From assembly GCA_022495995.1 (NCBI GenBank), contig JAFEMH010000161.1, positions 496,001 to 560,000 on the forward strand: a DNA stretch of 64,000 nt. Reading direction: 5' to 3'. The position numbers were made by a program, and so were the translations under genes. The notes beneath the pieces are model-generated. The model had not been told where the DNA came from, made no database searches, and saw only the letters and a program-made list of their open reading frames with translations. Positions 23,701 to 35,474 of the stretch are shown here, in pieces. Source of the stretch: Adenophora triphylla var. japonica (Eukaryota; Streptophyta; Magnoliopsida; Asterales; Campanulaceae). How positions within the stretch are numbered: position 1 is the stretch's first letter; each line of letters begins with the position of its first letter.

Positions 23701-23968
23701 CTCCCTCCGTCCCACATTAGCTTACCCATTTACTGTTGAGCATGGAAAATAAGGAGTGAATATATATAATGTTATTAAAGTAGGAGTTGTGAGTGGGTAG
23801 GAGAGAGAAAGTGGGGTAGAGAATAGTAAGTGGATAGTTGTTGTGAGTATGACAAGTGGGTCCCATGAATAAAGAAGTATTAAAAAGTTTCCTTTTTAGG
23901 AAAGTGTTGACTTTAAAGTGGGATGCCCAAAATAGCAAAATGGGTAAGGTTTTATGGGACGGAGGGAG
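23701..23968. mobile_element. Stowaway-type MITE
   Basis: 268 bp with perfect CTCCCTCCGTCCCA ends, TA at 23699-23700 and 23969-23970. The arms differ from other copies (ATTAGCTTACCCATTT), but the core AGGAGAGAGAAAGTGGG-like block is shared. Confidence 0.9.
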
Positions 23969-24254
23969 TATGTATGTATGTATGTGTATATATAATCACC
24001 TATGTAATAGCAGATGCGTGCGTTGGGTATTTTTATTGCCAGGTTTGGTGCGTTGGGTATTTTTATTGCCAGGTTTGGTGGAATGTTTCACCCATAGTTA
24101 CCAGGAACGTGGGACATTTTGGGACGCGGGACGGGAATGAGGAACATGACTTTTAAAAAATTTGGGTACGTTAGAGGTATGAATAGTCCGTACGCCAGTT
24201 GGAAACGTGGTACGCTTTTGCGAACGCAAAAGTAACACACACGTATATATAATA

Positions 24255-24348
<94 letters not shown>

Positions 24349-26162
24349 AAGTCCAATTCAATTGCTCTCTAGGTTTAATTTTGTATGTGAAGTCCAATTC
24401 AATTGCTCTCTGCATCATTCGTTTTCCCCGATCCTCTCTGCATCATTCGTTTTCCCCGATCCATGGAAACCCTACTTCATCCATATCTACGACTCATCCT
24501 CAGAGTCCAGATTCTCCTCAATTTTCCCCTCCTTGCAATTCTGACTCTTTCCCTATCCATTTAGTCTTTTCTCATCAGTCATTCCATCGGTGACTTCAAT
24601 TCCGACCAAGATTCAAAGGCTTTACACTTCAAGTCAACATTGGATCGACAAAGATCGAAGGGTTCTCAATTTTAGCGAAGTCCGTAAAAGGACCTAGATG
24701 ATATTCGATTAACCGAAGGCGATTGAAGTTCAGATTCTACCTTCTTTTATAAAAAAACTGGGATGATGCTTTTGGCGATTTGGATCGCGTACCCAAGAGA
24801 ACTAGGACACAAATAACCCCGATTACAGGACGCGCGATCCGGGATGTGGGTCGAGGGGGAAGTAGAGTTTCCGGTAACTATGGTTTCACCTCTTTGCCTA
24901 TGGTAGGAGTGAATAAGCCTTGGTTCTCTTGCTGGATTAAAAGAGAAAATATCTTAATCACTTAATGTCTTACTTCTTCTAATCACTTATTCCTTTTCTG
25001 CAAAGCGCTTGGAGGTTGAATGATGCTCTAATAGTCATTGAATTGCCTCCCTGGAACAGCACATATGGAACATTGTGAAATGCAATGATATGTGTGCTTT
25101 TGATGAGATTTTATTGCTGATGCAAGTATATTACTGTATTTCATTCTAATTGCTGCACCTATGGGAAGTAGTGGACCTAAGGCAAGCTAAATGGGTGGAA
25201 GTGCATCCACTATATCTTATGATTGTGGGTTCGAGTTCCACAACAAGATTTTTTTTCACAATTTTCATTTTGAAGCTTTATAGTGTAATTTGTGCATCCA
25301 CTTGAAAAATGTACTGGGCCCGCCACTGGCTATGGTTATGTATAACCTACTGATTGATATGATTCCTAGAACTTATTTTTTCATCATATTTTTATCTTTT
25401 TTGGTACTTATTTATGTAATGCTATGTTCTGATGTCTTCAACTATGGAGCTGGAACTAATTTGTGGCAATTGGTGAAATGATAGATAAAAGGAATGAGCT
25501 TTATGTTCGAGATCAACGACAAGTATGTGAGAAGGTACGTGAACAACCTTACGAAACAAAACCAAGGTAAGAATAGCAATTTCGAATGGTCACCTGAGGA
25601 AGAACCATGAGCCCACGGATGGCATTGCTATTGTTATTTCTGCTAATTGCTATCTAGATTTTTTTCAGTAAATTATCTGTGGATTCTATAAATGACAATC
25701 TTATATTGACTGCAACATATATATATATATGACTCTTATAGTATGTGTAGATATGTCTACAGTTTTTTTCATTATTCATTCACATAATGCAGTATTTGGT
25801 TGCTGCTGTTGCTCCTTTTCCTCTCACACACAAAAACATACCCGTCTCACACGCATGTGCGCACATACACCACACCATTTTATTTTGTTCACTCACTCGG
25901 GAATTTTTCTTTGCTGTCTGGTGGGGGAATATAATAGTCCCAAAGTGAGATGCAAAGAAGGATAATAGGGAAGTTGAGTAATTGTTGAATGTTGACATAG
26001 AAATAAATGCAAAAAATCTAAGATGAACGAAATTATAAAGAAATGTTTATACCTGTTTTGGAGTAAACCAGTAACTAGTAAAGTTAATAATCCTACGATG
26101 TTTTACGTATCCTTTTGCTCTTCATTGCTCTGTTGCTTGCCAAAAACGCTGCAGTGCTGCTA
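23969..26162. other. Intergenic, repeats and unrecognised sequence
   Basis: A 30-bp tandem pair (24018-24047, 24048-24077), an (AT)n run (24244-24346), a short duplication of TCCAATTCAATTGCTCTCT (24353 and 24387 areas) and of TCTGCATCATTCG (24409 and 24438 areas). A decayed stretch near 24770-24960 has a short frame (DRVPKRTRTQITP) that I do not recognise. A possible degraded hAT MITE ends near 25333 in GGGCCCGCCACTG. Another TA run lies at 25719-25730. Confidence 0.5.
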
Positions 26163-26303
26163 CCAAGGGTGACAATTTTGTCACACCTCCCTTGTTGGTG
26201 GATCAACTGCTAATATTAATTTGACTTGAGATGGTCCCACATGAGGCCCACAAGTTTTCTGCAGTTGATCCACCATGGGGCGTGGTTAAATTGTCATCCT
26301 TGG
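26163..26303. mobile_element. Small TIR MITE, CCAAGGGTGACAATT family
   Basis: 141 bp with about 45-50-bp inverted termini: CCAAGGGTGACAATT and TGGTGGATCAACTGC at the left are matched in inverse at the right. TA flanks it (26161-26162, 26304-26305). Unlike the Stowaway copies it lacks CTCCCTCCG ends. Confidence 0.85.
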
Positions 26304-26422
26304 TATCAGCACTGGATCATTTTTGGCACTGAAGCAGTTCCAAATCCCATATTTTGTGAGGAGCAAACATCAAGGTTCTTTTTCTACTTTCTATGTTGGC
26401 GAACTTGTTCCAGTCTAGCATA

Positions 26423-28096
26423 CTCCCTCTGTCCCGTGTAAGATTTCTATTTGGGTTTGCACGGAGATTAAGAAAAAGTGTAATGGTGTAATTGTTGCAA
26501 GTATGAAAAGTGAGGTAGGAGAGAGAATGAGTGAGAGGAATAGTAAGTTGATCGGTGTTGTGAGTAGAGCTGTCAATATGGGCCGGTGGGACGGGACGGG
26601 CCCAACCCGCCAAAACCTGCCACTAAACGGGACGGGGCGGGCCGAGCCAAATTCCTGGCGGGCTGGAAATATGTCAACCCAACCCAACCCACCTTGGGTT
26701 GGTGGGCCAGGCGGGCCAATGCGGGCCAGCTTAAAAAATCTCTTCTTATTTCATGCAAGTAGCAATCTTTAGTTTTGCTTGTCCAATAGTTTATTAAAAT
26801 GTGCTAGGCTTCTGATTATACTTCTTTTTTTCACACAAAAGAAAATCATATTCAGTCTAATATTATTTGATGTTTCAGAGAGTGCTCCATGATATGTGCA
26901 ATGTATGTCCTGAATGAAAAGCTTTACATGTCGATATAGACATAACTGACAAGTATTGGAACCTGTCCTAGAGTGTGTTAATGCACCTTGCTATCACAAA
27001 AGTGCCCTTGTTTTCCAGAATTAATATGTTTTAGATACTTCATATAACGATACTTGTTATGGCAGTGCTGCCTACAATGCTCTACTAATACAGTACTTGT
27101 TAGTTGTTATAGACCTTAGGTGATACTGCTATACTTTAGGTTAAGTGATGTAAAATAGTTTCAGTACTCATGTTTTCTCTTGTCTGTGATCATTCTTATG
27201 GTATGTGTGTAGGACCCTTTGGAGTTTTATCTCTGTTATCCAACCCCCCCCCCCACTCCTTTTTTTTTTTTTGGCTGAATTCCATTCTGTAAAGTAGATT
27301 TCACCATTTCAATGTCAATTCTGCTCTGAAAGGTTAAAGAAATTGCCAGACTGGTCGTCTCTGTCTCACAAGTCACAGGCAACTTTCTTTTGTTGCAAGT
27401 TTTTTCTCAATTAGTAAAAAGACTTCATGACTTGGTTTGCTCACACTGTTCTCGTTCTTGTGGTGCCTGCTTTTTGCTGGCAGGGTTACTGCCAATAGGC
27501 TAGCTTAGTTGATGTCTTTGTTAGCCTGCATTGCTTTTCCTCACGTAGAGAACTTTCCATGTTTTCATTTTGCATTTCTCTCATTGAACTTCTCTTTACA
27601 CTTGAAAATGACCTGTATATTTGGGTTGTGTTTTCATGAACTTGATGATTATTTTGCCTTCATTCATGTAGTTATTTTATATTTTTTTGCTCATCGTCTT
27701 TCTTTTTTCTCAACTTATAGAGAGTGAAGGATGAGGTGCATAGGAGGAAAGTGCATTGGGGGCATGATGGATTGAAGTTTTTGAAACCTATGGGTAGAGC
27801 TGTCATTACGGGCTGGCGGGGCGGGGCGGGCCCAACCCGCCACTAAACGGGGCGGGGTGAGCCAAATTTCTGGCAGGCCGGAAATATGTCAACCCAACCC
27901 ACCCTATTGCATGGCGGGGCGGGCCGGCCCGACGGGCTCAACCCAAATTGACGTCTCTAGTTGTGAGCATAAAAGTAAAGAAATAGAGAGAATGAGTGAG
28001 AGAAATAGTAAAAAATGTTTGCCATTTTGGGAAATAGAAATCTTATATGGGAAGCCCAAAATGGCAAAATAGAAATCTTACACGGGAAGGAGAGAG
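26423..28096. mobile_element. Stowaway-type MITE split by a hAT element
   Basis: The left half (26423-26564) begins CTCCCTCTGTCCC after TA; the right half (27960-28096) ends in a degenerate GGGAAGGAGAGAG. The halves join exactly at GTTGTGAG, the duplicated target of the inserted hAT. Without the insert the MITE is about 270 bp, the usual size. Confidence 0.85.
26565..27959. mobile_element. hAT element, 1.4 kb, TSD GTTGTGAG
   Basis: Starts TAGAGCTGTCAATA and ends in the inverse AATTGACGTCTCTA, with a perfect 8-bp duplication GTTGTGAG at 26557-26564 and 27960-27967. Both ends are G/C-rich with GGCGGGCC and GGCCCAACCC units. No transposase frame is seen in the middle. A second complete-looking 165-bp mini-copy, 27795-27959, starts with its own TAGAGCTGTCATTA and shares the right end, so the element has a direct duplicate of its left terminus near the right one. 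Confidence 0.88.
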
Positions 28097-28980
28097 CATG
28101 TGTAAAGTTAAATGGCAATCGGAATACCTTTTTATTGTTGGCTTTACCATTTCCTCGACCTCCTCCACTCCGTACGTACGGGCATCTCTTACGTGTCCAG
28201 TACCCTAGTTTTCTGTGTTAAATCATCACCCACATGAAAAATATATTCTCCCCCTGGCAAAGTTACATTTGCAGTTAGGAATTATTGGTGGTCAGAGTTT
28301 GATGAGTATCTATCAGGTGGTGTTTATTGATAGCATCTTTAGGATTATATTTTTTATTCTGCCCCATGTGCTCTGTTTTTATGTTCCAACAGATATTGTT
28401 GTGCTGGTTTTGCTGCTTTGAATGTTTCTTTTCTTTCCTTTCCTTTCCCGGATATATATTCAGTGTTACGGAGTATTTAGAAAAAAATCTTATCTCAAAT
28501 TACTAGTGATTGACACTGAACATATTACTTTTCTGGATTGGAGGCCTGGGATTATGTCTTCTCTTCTTACTTGTTCGTTTCTGTTTCTGACATTGTCAGT
28601 TTTACTGGATTAGTCCCATGCCCAAAGTGTAAAGCAATGAGCAAATTGGAGCTACAATTATGCAGAAGTATTAGTGTAGCAAAAGCCCAAACTTAGGTGT
28701 AGAAGGCTTAAACCTTATTTGAGAACATGACCCGGACCTTCACTGGGTCTAGGCCCCTGGGACGTTAGCTTCCATATCTGTTCAATCATTCGTTAGGGGT
28801 TAGGGGTAGGATTGTCATTTTACCTCTTGCACTCGTCTATTTGTGAACTATTAAATATGCGGGGGCGGCGTTTCAATCGACTGTTATTCAGTTCGATTAC
28901 ACCTGATGCAAGTTCTCCTTAATTCAATTTTTGGGTAGTCATTGTGTTTGAATTAAAAGAACATTTTTCTTAGGTTTGAC
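28097..28980. other. Intergenic, no gene recognised
   Basis: Open frames here are short, hydrophobic and AT-driven (e.g. 28215-28421). No conserved motif was found. GTTAGGGGTTAGGGG near 28794 is a short telomere-like stretch, too short to call a telomeric repeat. Confidence 0.5.
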
Positions 28981-29962
28981 TAGGGCGTAAATGGTTTGGT
29001 TTGATTCGATTTGATTTGGTTTGGGGAAATTTACGTACCGAATTACTAGTTATCGGTTCGGGAAAATTTCAAACTTAATCGAATCATGAAAAAATTCAAA
29101 ACTGAACCGAACCAAACCAAATCAAATCGCTATGGTTTGGTTCGATTTGGTTCAAACCGCGGTTCAATAATTTGGTTCAAATTGCGATCCAAATCGTGGA
29201 TCAAACCATGATTTGTACTACGGTTCAAACCACGATTAAGACTGAAACTCATTTTCATATTGTTTAAATTTTATATGATCTCGGAGGAAAAGCGAAAGAT
29301 GCGGGCGTAAAGAGGAAAGTCGGAGGAAGAGAGAATAGAGGAAGAAATAGTCTGAATGCATAAAAACACTTTACAATATTCAATCGTGGAGAGAACTTAG
29401 TTATTTATGAGTCGTAATGACGATAACAAATGATGAAATTAATACTCCCTTCGTCCCTAAAAGATTGTCCCGTTGTACATTTTGCAATTATTAAGAAAGA
29501 GCTTTACCTTCTTGTACCTTAGTAGATTTGCACTAACATTCATACCTAAGTTTAGTAATGGGACATACTTTTTGGGACAAGTCAAAATGACAAATGAGAC
29601 AATCTTTCAGGGACGGAGGGAGTATTAAATAAGATATACAACAGGGGTTAGAATTAGTTTATGTAATTTAGGTTTTTTTTATTGATATAACAGTAAATTT
29701 TAATAAATATACGAAAATATTAAATAAGATACAAAACGGGGGTTAGGATTAGTTTATGTAATGTGGTTTGGTCTCGCGGTGGGTGGTTCGGTTTCAAAAC
29801 GCGATTTTGTTCGTTCTGGAGACCACAAATCAAACGAACGATGTGGTTTGCCAAAATTTGAGACTGAATTGAATTATTTATACTTGAAAATCAAATTAAA
29901 TCGCATGATTTGCTTCGTTTCGATTTTAAACCGCGATTTTAATCGAATCACTTAAGCACCTG
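28981..29962. mobile_element. Non-autonomous hAT element
   Basis: 982 bp, ends TAGGGCGTAAATGG and a diverged inverse (CACTTAAGCACCTG). The 8-bp duplication is GGTTTGAC at 28973-28980 against GATTTGAC at 29963-29970, one base different. Subterminal zones are packed with GGTTTGGTT and GAACCGAACC units on both strands, similar to other plant hATs. A direct repeat containing GGGGTTAGAATTAG or GGGGTTAGGATTAG occurs at about 29640 and 29735, flanking a short AT block. A Stowaway is nested at 29445-29622. Confidence 0.75.
29445..29622. mobile_element. Stowaway-type MITE nested in a hAT element
   Basis: 178 bp, left CTCCCTTCGTCCCTAAAAGA and its inverse at the right (TTTCAGGGACGGAGGGAG), TA on both sides. 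Confidence 0.92.
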
Positions 29963-30154
29963 GATTTGACTTAAGAAAACATCTTGGGTATCTTTTTTTA
30001 TTTTTTAGATCCTCAGAACATCTTGGCTATGTTCATTCGTCATACTTGAAGGTCCATAAACAGTGGTTGTAGACCCCTTTCTTTCCTTTAGGCTTACTTT
30101 GGTAATAGACTATCCGCGCTACCTTTGCAATTATTTTAGGTTACTTGGAATATA

Positions 30155-30413
30155 CTCCTCCATTTCGAAAAAGACGTCTCACTTTAATTTTGTAACAATT
30201 CAATCGAATTTTGAATATAATTTTATAAAAGCTTAATTATTTATCATACAATTCTAAAAATTGTAATTGATATATTTTTAATGGCGAATCAATAATAATT
30301 TTTAGGATTGCTAAGGGAAAATTAGTCATTTTATAAAACTGTTATCAAAGTAAAGTTTGATTGTGTTGATTATAAAATTAAAAAAAAAAAGTGCGGGACA
30401 AACTTTTCGGGAG
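30155..30413. mobile_element. Diverged Stowaway-like MITE
   Basis: 259 bp with ends CTCCTCCATTTCGAAAA and the inverse TTTTCGGGAG between TA dinucleotides. Internal sequence is unlike the other copies and strongly AT-rich. Confidence 0.65.
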
Positions 30414-30995
30414 TAATTTAAATAAAGGTACCTTCATTATTTGATACGGCTAGTTCATAATAGGGGATATACTTGAATAATAAGTTGATCATGTTATGTA
30501 CCTAACAAATGAAGGTAGGTGTTTTCCAAATTAGAGGGACCAAATGTTTTAAGAAGTAAAAGATGCCCCATGCAACAACCCACTTCAGCATTATCTGAAA
30601 ACCAGATAGATTATTACCAAACTCTTCTCCTAACTTTGACAACAATTATCATAAAGGTAGGTACCATATGCTTTGTCTCTTAAAAAATGCCATTCCTTTA
30701 TTCTATCTTTAAATATCAGAGTAACATTAAACTTTACCTTTTTATTTGAAAATAAATTCTCTGCATCACCGGATTCGCGGCTCCTCATCATCCTAACAAT
30801 TAGGATGATGGCCGTTGGATCTCATTAAGATGGGTAAAATCGTTTTTTTTTTCCATTTCCGCATGCGTCAATAGAGCACTATATGTTTCGAAGAGATTTG
30901 ATCTGAACCGTTAGATATAGTTGTAAGCCTCCAAATTCCGGATCTTAAAAAAAAGGTTATTTTACTTTTACAGTGAGAAGTAGTCAAATCATATA
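30414..30995. other. Intergenic, no gene seen; small hairpin
   Basis: No gene is recognised. A short inverted repeat, CATCATCCTAA with TTAGGATGATG, lies near 30788-30811. The rest is plain AT-rich sequence. Confidence 0.55.
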
Positions 30996-31274
30996 CTCCC
31001 TTCGTCCCAATAGTAGCTTCCCATTTTGTCATTTTGGGTGTCCCGTTAATAGCTTTCACTTTCCTTTTTTTAGCAAAGGAATCTTTACTATTCCCTCCAT
31101 TCATTCTCTCTCCTACATTATTTTAATACTCACAACACCATTATAATTTACTATTCTCTCCACTCATTCTCTCTCCTATTTTCAAATTACACTCACAACA
31201 TTTTTTCTTTCCTCCCATTTTCTTAATTTGCGTGTTTGGCAAAAAATGGGAAGCAATTGTTGGGACGGAGGGAG
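30996..31274. mobile_element. Stowaway-type MITE
   Basis: 279 bp, CTCCCTTCGTCCCAA at the left, GTTGGGACGGAGGGAG at the right, TA flanks. The core of about 100 bp (CATTCTCTCTCCTACATT) is almost the same as in the copies at 7051 and 35204, but the arms are different. Confidence 0.93.
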
Positions 31275-31599
31275 TATGGTCAAGCCAAACCTCAATTAAC
31301 ACGAGTCGGTATATAGTTCTAATAAATGTAAATTAAAGGTAATTTGTATTAGATGAGATATTTCAGATCTCTCTGATAGCAATTGATGGTTGCATACTTA
31401 ACATTAGACTAACATAAATCAGATTCATCAGAAAGTAAAAAAGAAGCCCAGATTTTATTTTCCTTTAGAAGCAATAGAAAAAAAAAGCAAAGGCCCCAGA
31501 CGATCAATATATGAATATAGAACTGTTTATGCGATTGATTTGTTGCAGCACTTCATAAGTCTGGTTGCGATTCACTTATTAAAAATGTGTTTTGTATAA

Positions 31600-31787
31600 G
31601 GCTCCGTTTGTTTGGGGGAAAATGTTTTTCGAAAAATATTTTTCTCATTTTTCGGTGTTTGTTTCGCATCAGAAAATGGATAAAACTTCATTTTTATCTT
31701 ATTTTCCGAAAAACGTTTTCATTTTCCGAAAAACATTTTGCCGAAAATCATTTTCCGAAAAATGTCTTACGCTAAACAAACGGAGCC
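31600..31787. mobile_element. Tourist-like (PIF/Harbinger-type) MITE
   Basis: 188 bp with TIRs GGCTCCGTTTGTTT and AAACAAACGGAGCC. Flanks are TAA at the left and TAC at the right, close to the 3-bp TWA duplication of PIF/Harbinger elements. Inside are repeated TTTTCCGAAAAA units. A hAT or other origin cannot be excluded. Confidence 0.75.
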
Positions 31788-32915
31788 TACGTGTTTGTTG
31801 AGATTTATCTGATGAACAAAATAGTCGGGTCCCAAATATTACCTTTAAGTAATCGAAAAAATCGATATTTATCGGCTTTTATTTTGCTTATGTGCTTTAT
31901 ATAGGTATATATACTAGTATTCAAAAGCCCGTGCCAATGGCATGGGTCAGTACAAAAAGGTAAGCAGTGAAAAAAAATGATAAGTAGAATAAAACAGCTT
32001 CTCCATGAGTTGTCTTATGCCTGACTATCAATGTACATCAATTATGCCTTACATTCTTGGTTACTCTTTACATAGAAACCTATGACAGCTTAAAAACATG
32101 GAAAATAAACGAAAATGACTAAGGACATTCTCAAAAGAGGCACTGAAACTAAAAACATGCTTCAATTATTCGAAGACAAACAATCATAAATTATAAATTA
32201 TTTAGAGAAATAATATAGAAACAACTTTCGATATTTGTTAAGAATAAAACATTAATCCGTTCGAATACTTCTTCAACTGCAATGAGCGAGCAAAACATAA
32301 AAGCATGAGATATGCCATAACATTAAAGAGAACCTGATGCGATCTAATTCACATCCTCATCAAATAAATCAAATATTCTTAACAGATCATCCGACCACTC
32401 CCAAATCATCCCTACCCCCATATTAGAACTCACATTTCTATCATCCAAGCTTTTCACTTAAAAAAAATCTGCAATAAAACTTACATACCATGAAACCTCA
32501 TCTCATTTGTCAAAATCCTGTTCATAATCCTCCAAAGTCCAAACCCCCCACACCACCACTCATTTCTTAAAATCTGAATCTTTGACCTCGACTTGAAAAA
32601 TTACTTTCATTTTCATCCCCAGACCCCCAATGTCCATAATAACTATAATCATCATTCAAAATTATGGATCAAAGTGATGCACTTATACTATCCTCTGCTT
32701 GCTTTCTCGTTTCTTCTTCGTTTCTGTCGTTCCACCAGATTATCAATTACTTTCCGCTGCTATTTTTGCCGATTAATCCCAGTGACTTGAATATTAATTC
32801 AGTCCCCGAAATCCCAAATTTTCGTCCCATTAGATATTGCTTCTATTTATCGAAGTAAGCCCATCTCCAACGGTCCAATGATTTAAATCTTTGTAATATT
32901 CTGAACCATTCAGGA

Positions 32916-34699
32916 TCATGACAACAAAAATGTTTCCTCCTCAGACGCTGAAAGATCTTCACTACAGATTTCTTTTCCCACCAGCTCTCTTTCCTTCCCC
33001 TTTCTTCTACTTGATTTTATGAATTCAGTTTCCTTCTTCGTTAGCTTTTTTGATACCTTCCCTTTCACTAACTCCTTCCTGAAACCGATCCTTCTTTTAG
33101 CTTTTGTTAGCATTTCAAGAGCTCTGGTATGCAATCTTGTAATCTGATAATGTAGTTTGCATAACTGTAGATGAGTGATTGACTGGAGATTGCTTAGCCT
33201 ATAGGCCTTGATGAAATATGTGTGTAGGTGCTCTTGGGTTAACCAAATATACTGAATTACGTGGTTCTATCTTTATAATGTTAGATAAAACTCTTTCATT
33301 TTGCTGAACATTTACAGTTTAGCTTCTAGTTACTATTATATGCAAATATGCTTCATGTGAATGAACTTTTTAACTAAGATAATGGTTTGTCACCTCAAGA
33401 AAACCAAGTCACTCCATAACCTATAAAATTAGACTCCACACATCCCTCTTCAGTAGAAGCATTAGCCTCGAACATCTTAACTGTAATTCAAATTATTTGA
33501 AGGTTTAAAGTTGTTTAGATTAAAAAAAATACTACTCCCTCCGTCTCACTTCAAGGTTCCTACTTTCCTTTTTGGTCCGTCCCACTTCAAGGTTCCCTTC
33601 CATAAATGGCAAGTTTTGAATAAATTTATACCCTTATGATTTAATATATTTACAAAAAAAAATCATTTATTATACCCTTATAAAGTTAACATATTTACAA
33701 AAAAACCAATCATTAACTTACTATTCCTCCCACTCATTCTCTCTCCTATTAAATATTTTTAACTTTTACATTCTCTCTCCTCTAATCTTCTACACACTTT
33801 CAAAAAAACCAATCATTAACTACTATTCTCGATCCCATATTTAACTTTTACATTCTCTCTCATCTAATCTTCTACCCACTTTCAAAAAATTTTCTTAAGA
33901 AGCGTGAAACCCACACCAAGGAACCTTGGTGTGGGACGGAGGGAGTACTAATTAAAAAAAAAAAAACTTATAAATTTCCAATTAAACCATGAAAGTACCC
34001 TATTTTAATTTATGCGTGATCAACATTTATTTTGGGACGGAGGGGTAGAAAATAAGTCATCTCCACCAAAGAGAAGCCACCAGATACCAGGCAAGTGCAC
34101 TATCACCACAAATCTTGTTATTTAACATATATGTGGACCTATACATTCATCATACATGAATATATAAATTTCTGTACATAATATAAATTATTATACATAT
34201 AGATATACCACCAGGAAAAAAAAAAGAAAAAAAAAGTCCCCCAGATATATAAATTACTGTACATATAGATATACCACCAAGAAGAAAAAAACACTCATGT
34301 ATATTAATTGTAAGCAAATAAAACAATTAAATCAACAAAAAGAATTGAAGTAGAAGAAACCCAGATTAGTCAACTCAAAACCGAATACATAATTCTAGAA
34401 TTTTTGCTATTGCAATTCATAGACTAGCAATCCCATATGTGGGTATGATTTTGCAAAATTACTGACCCTATATCTTAATTTCTCAGACCAATTTGTCCAT
34501 TAAGATCTGAATTGGAACAATCGAAAATCAAAAACAGAGTAATTGAATTAACAGAAATTCATACTTGAATTTGGGACTTTGCTGCGAGGGAATAAACTCT
34601 GTTGCGAGTGATGAGAAACAGAGGCGTGAGTAAGGGTTGGGCGGCGCCGTAATCAAAGTGGTTGGAGAGGTGCTTAAGAAGGGGCGGGGGAAGAGACAT
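32916..34699 (-). CDS. Candidate two-exon small gene or captured gene fragment, unknown function
   Basis: Exon 1 would run 34699-34565: 45 codons starting [18 protein letters not shown] and ending in a GTATGA donor. Exon 2 would run from an AG acceptor at about 33119 to the stop at 32916: [19 protein letters not shown], then Lys/Arg-rich and [15 protein letters not shown]. Phases would need confirming, and other exons could lie between. The intron holds a Stowaway MITE. I recognise no family. It lies inside a probable Helitron, so it may be a captured 5' and 3' gene fragment rather than a working gene. Its leader region (34700-34800) is G/C-rich, as for many plant gene starts. Confidence 0.3.
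33535..33945. mobile_element. Stowaway-type MITE, long form
   Basis: 411 bp, CTCCCTCCGTCTCACTTC at the left and its inverse at the right, TA flanks at 33533-33534 and 33946-33947. The arms carry CAAGGTTCC and GGAACCTTGG. A tandem inner block with TACATTCTCTCTC is present at least twice, explaining the greater length. A lone right end (GGGACGGAGGGG) lies at about 34034. Confidence 0.9.
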
Positions 34700-34914
34700 C
34701 GGGGGTTAAGAAGGGGCAGGGGAGGAGGGGAAGGGTTGGGAGGACGATGAAGTGGGCATGGCGCTCTGAACTGCTTGGGGGTTGAGGTGGATTGAAGAGA
34801 TCGTGGGGGAGTAAGAGCTCCCTGAGCCGTTGGATTTGAGGATTAACAATCAATCCTGGTCATTCTTTATGTGAAGCTAAGAGGCATCTATTCATTTCCT
34901 ATATATTGTAGTAT

Positions 34915-35130
34915 ACTTCCTCCGTCCCGATAATAGCTTTACCATTTTGGTTCGGCACGCAAATCAAGGAAAAAAATAAGTGAGGAAAATGTTGTGAGTG
35001 TAAAAGTAAAATAGGAGAGAGAATGAGTGTAGGAAATAATAATTTTAAAAAGTGTTATGAGTATAAAAGTGAAATAGGAGAGAAAATTAGTGGTTGAAAT
35101 AGTAAAAATTCTTTGCCATTTTAGAAAAGG
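34915..35130. mobile_element. Stowaway-type MITE, right end lost
   Basis: CTTCCTCCGTCCCGATAATAG at 34915 after TA, followed by the usual AGGAGAGAGAATGAGTG core (twice). The right TIR is not found; the copy ends in CTTTGCCATTTTAG-like sequence near 35125. Confidence 0.75.
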
Positions 35131-35203
35131 TGAAATATCTAACTAGACACTCTTTTGAATAATTGGTGAAGCTTTTATTGAAACGAGAGTGAGTAAGTAT
35201 ATA

Positions 35204-35467
35204 CTCCCTCCGTCCCGGTCGACTTAGGACTTTTTGCCATTTTGGGCGTCCCACCCGACTTAGGACGGCCCAAAATAGAAACCTTAAATCACTATTCTCT
35301 CCACTCATTCTCTCTCCTACATTATTTTAATACTCACAACACCATTATAATTTACTATTCCCTCCACTCATTTTCTCTCCTATTTTTAAATTACACTCAC
35401 AACATTTATTTTTTCCTTAATCCCCGTGCCATTTCAAAAAATCCTAAGTCGGCCGGGACGAAGGGAG
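35204..35467. mobile_element. Stowaway-type MITE
   Basis: 264 bp, CTCCCTCCGTCCCGGTCGAC at the left and GGCCGGGACGAAGGGAG at the right, TA at both sides. Arms contain GACTTAGGACT, unique to this copy; the core is shared with those at 7051 and 30996. Confidence 0.92.
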
Positions 35468-35474
35468 TATAAAG

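Larger units (their letters stand above)
31914..34912 (-). mobile_element. Probable Helitron, copy 3, with gene-like cargo
   Basis: The minus-strand end CTAG at 31914 is followed by T and preceded by a strong hairpin, CCCATGCC ATT GGCACGGG, about 10 bases away; this matches Helitron 3' ends and copies 1 and 2. The 5' end is inferred at about 34912, where the minus strand reads CTACAATATATAGGAAATG, resembling the TCTATAGTATAAATG start of the other copies, but the leading TC is not conserved. The 3-kb interior includes a candidate two-exon gene (32916-34699) and a nested MITE (33535-33945). Confidence 0.5.

Noticed and set aside
24171..24356. Open frame across the (AT)n run
   Set aside because: Encodes only Tyr-Ile repeats; an artefact of the microsatellite.
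25160..25335. tRNA-like GGTTCGAGTTCC near 25209 as a tRNA gene or SINE
   Set aside because: No box A at the right distance, no cloverleaf. The region ends in a hAT-like GGGCCCGCCACTG and may be a degraded hAT MITE instead.
28790..28812. Telomere-like GTTAGGGGTTAGGGG
   Set aside because: Two imperfect units only; far too short for an interstitial telomeric repeat.
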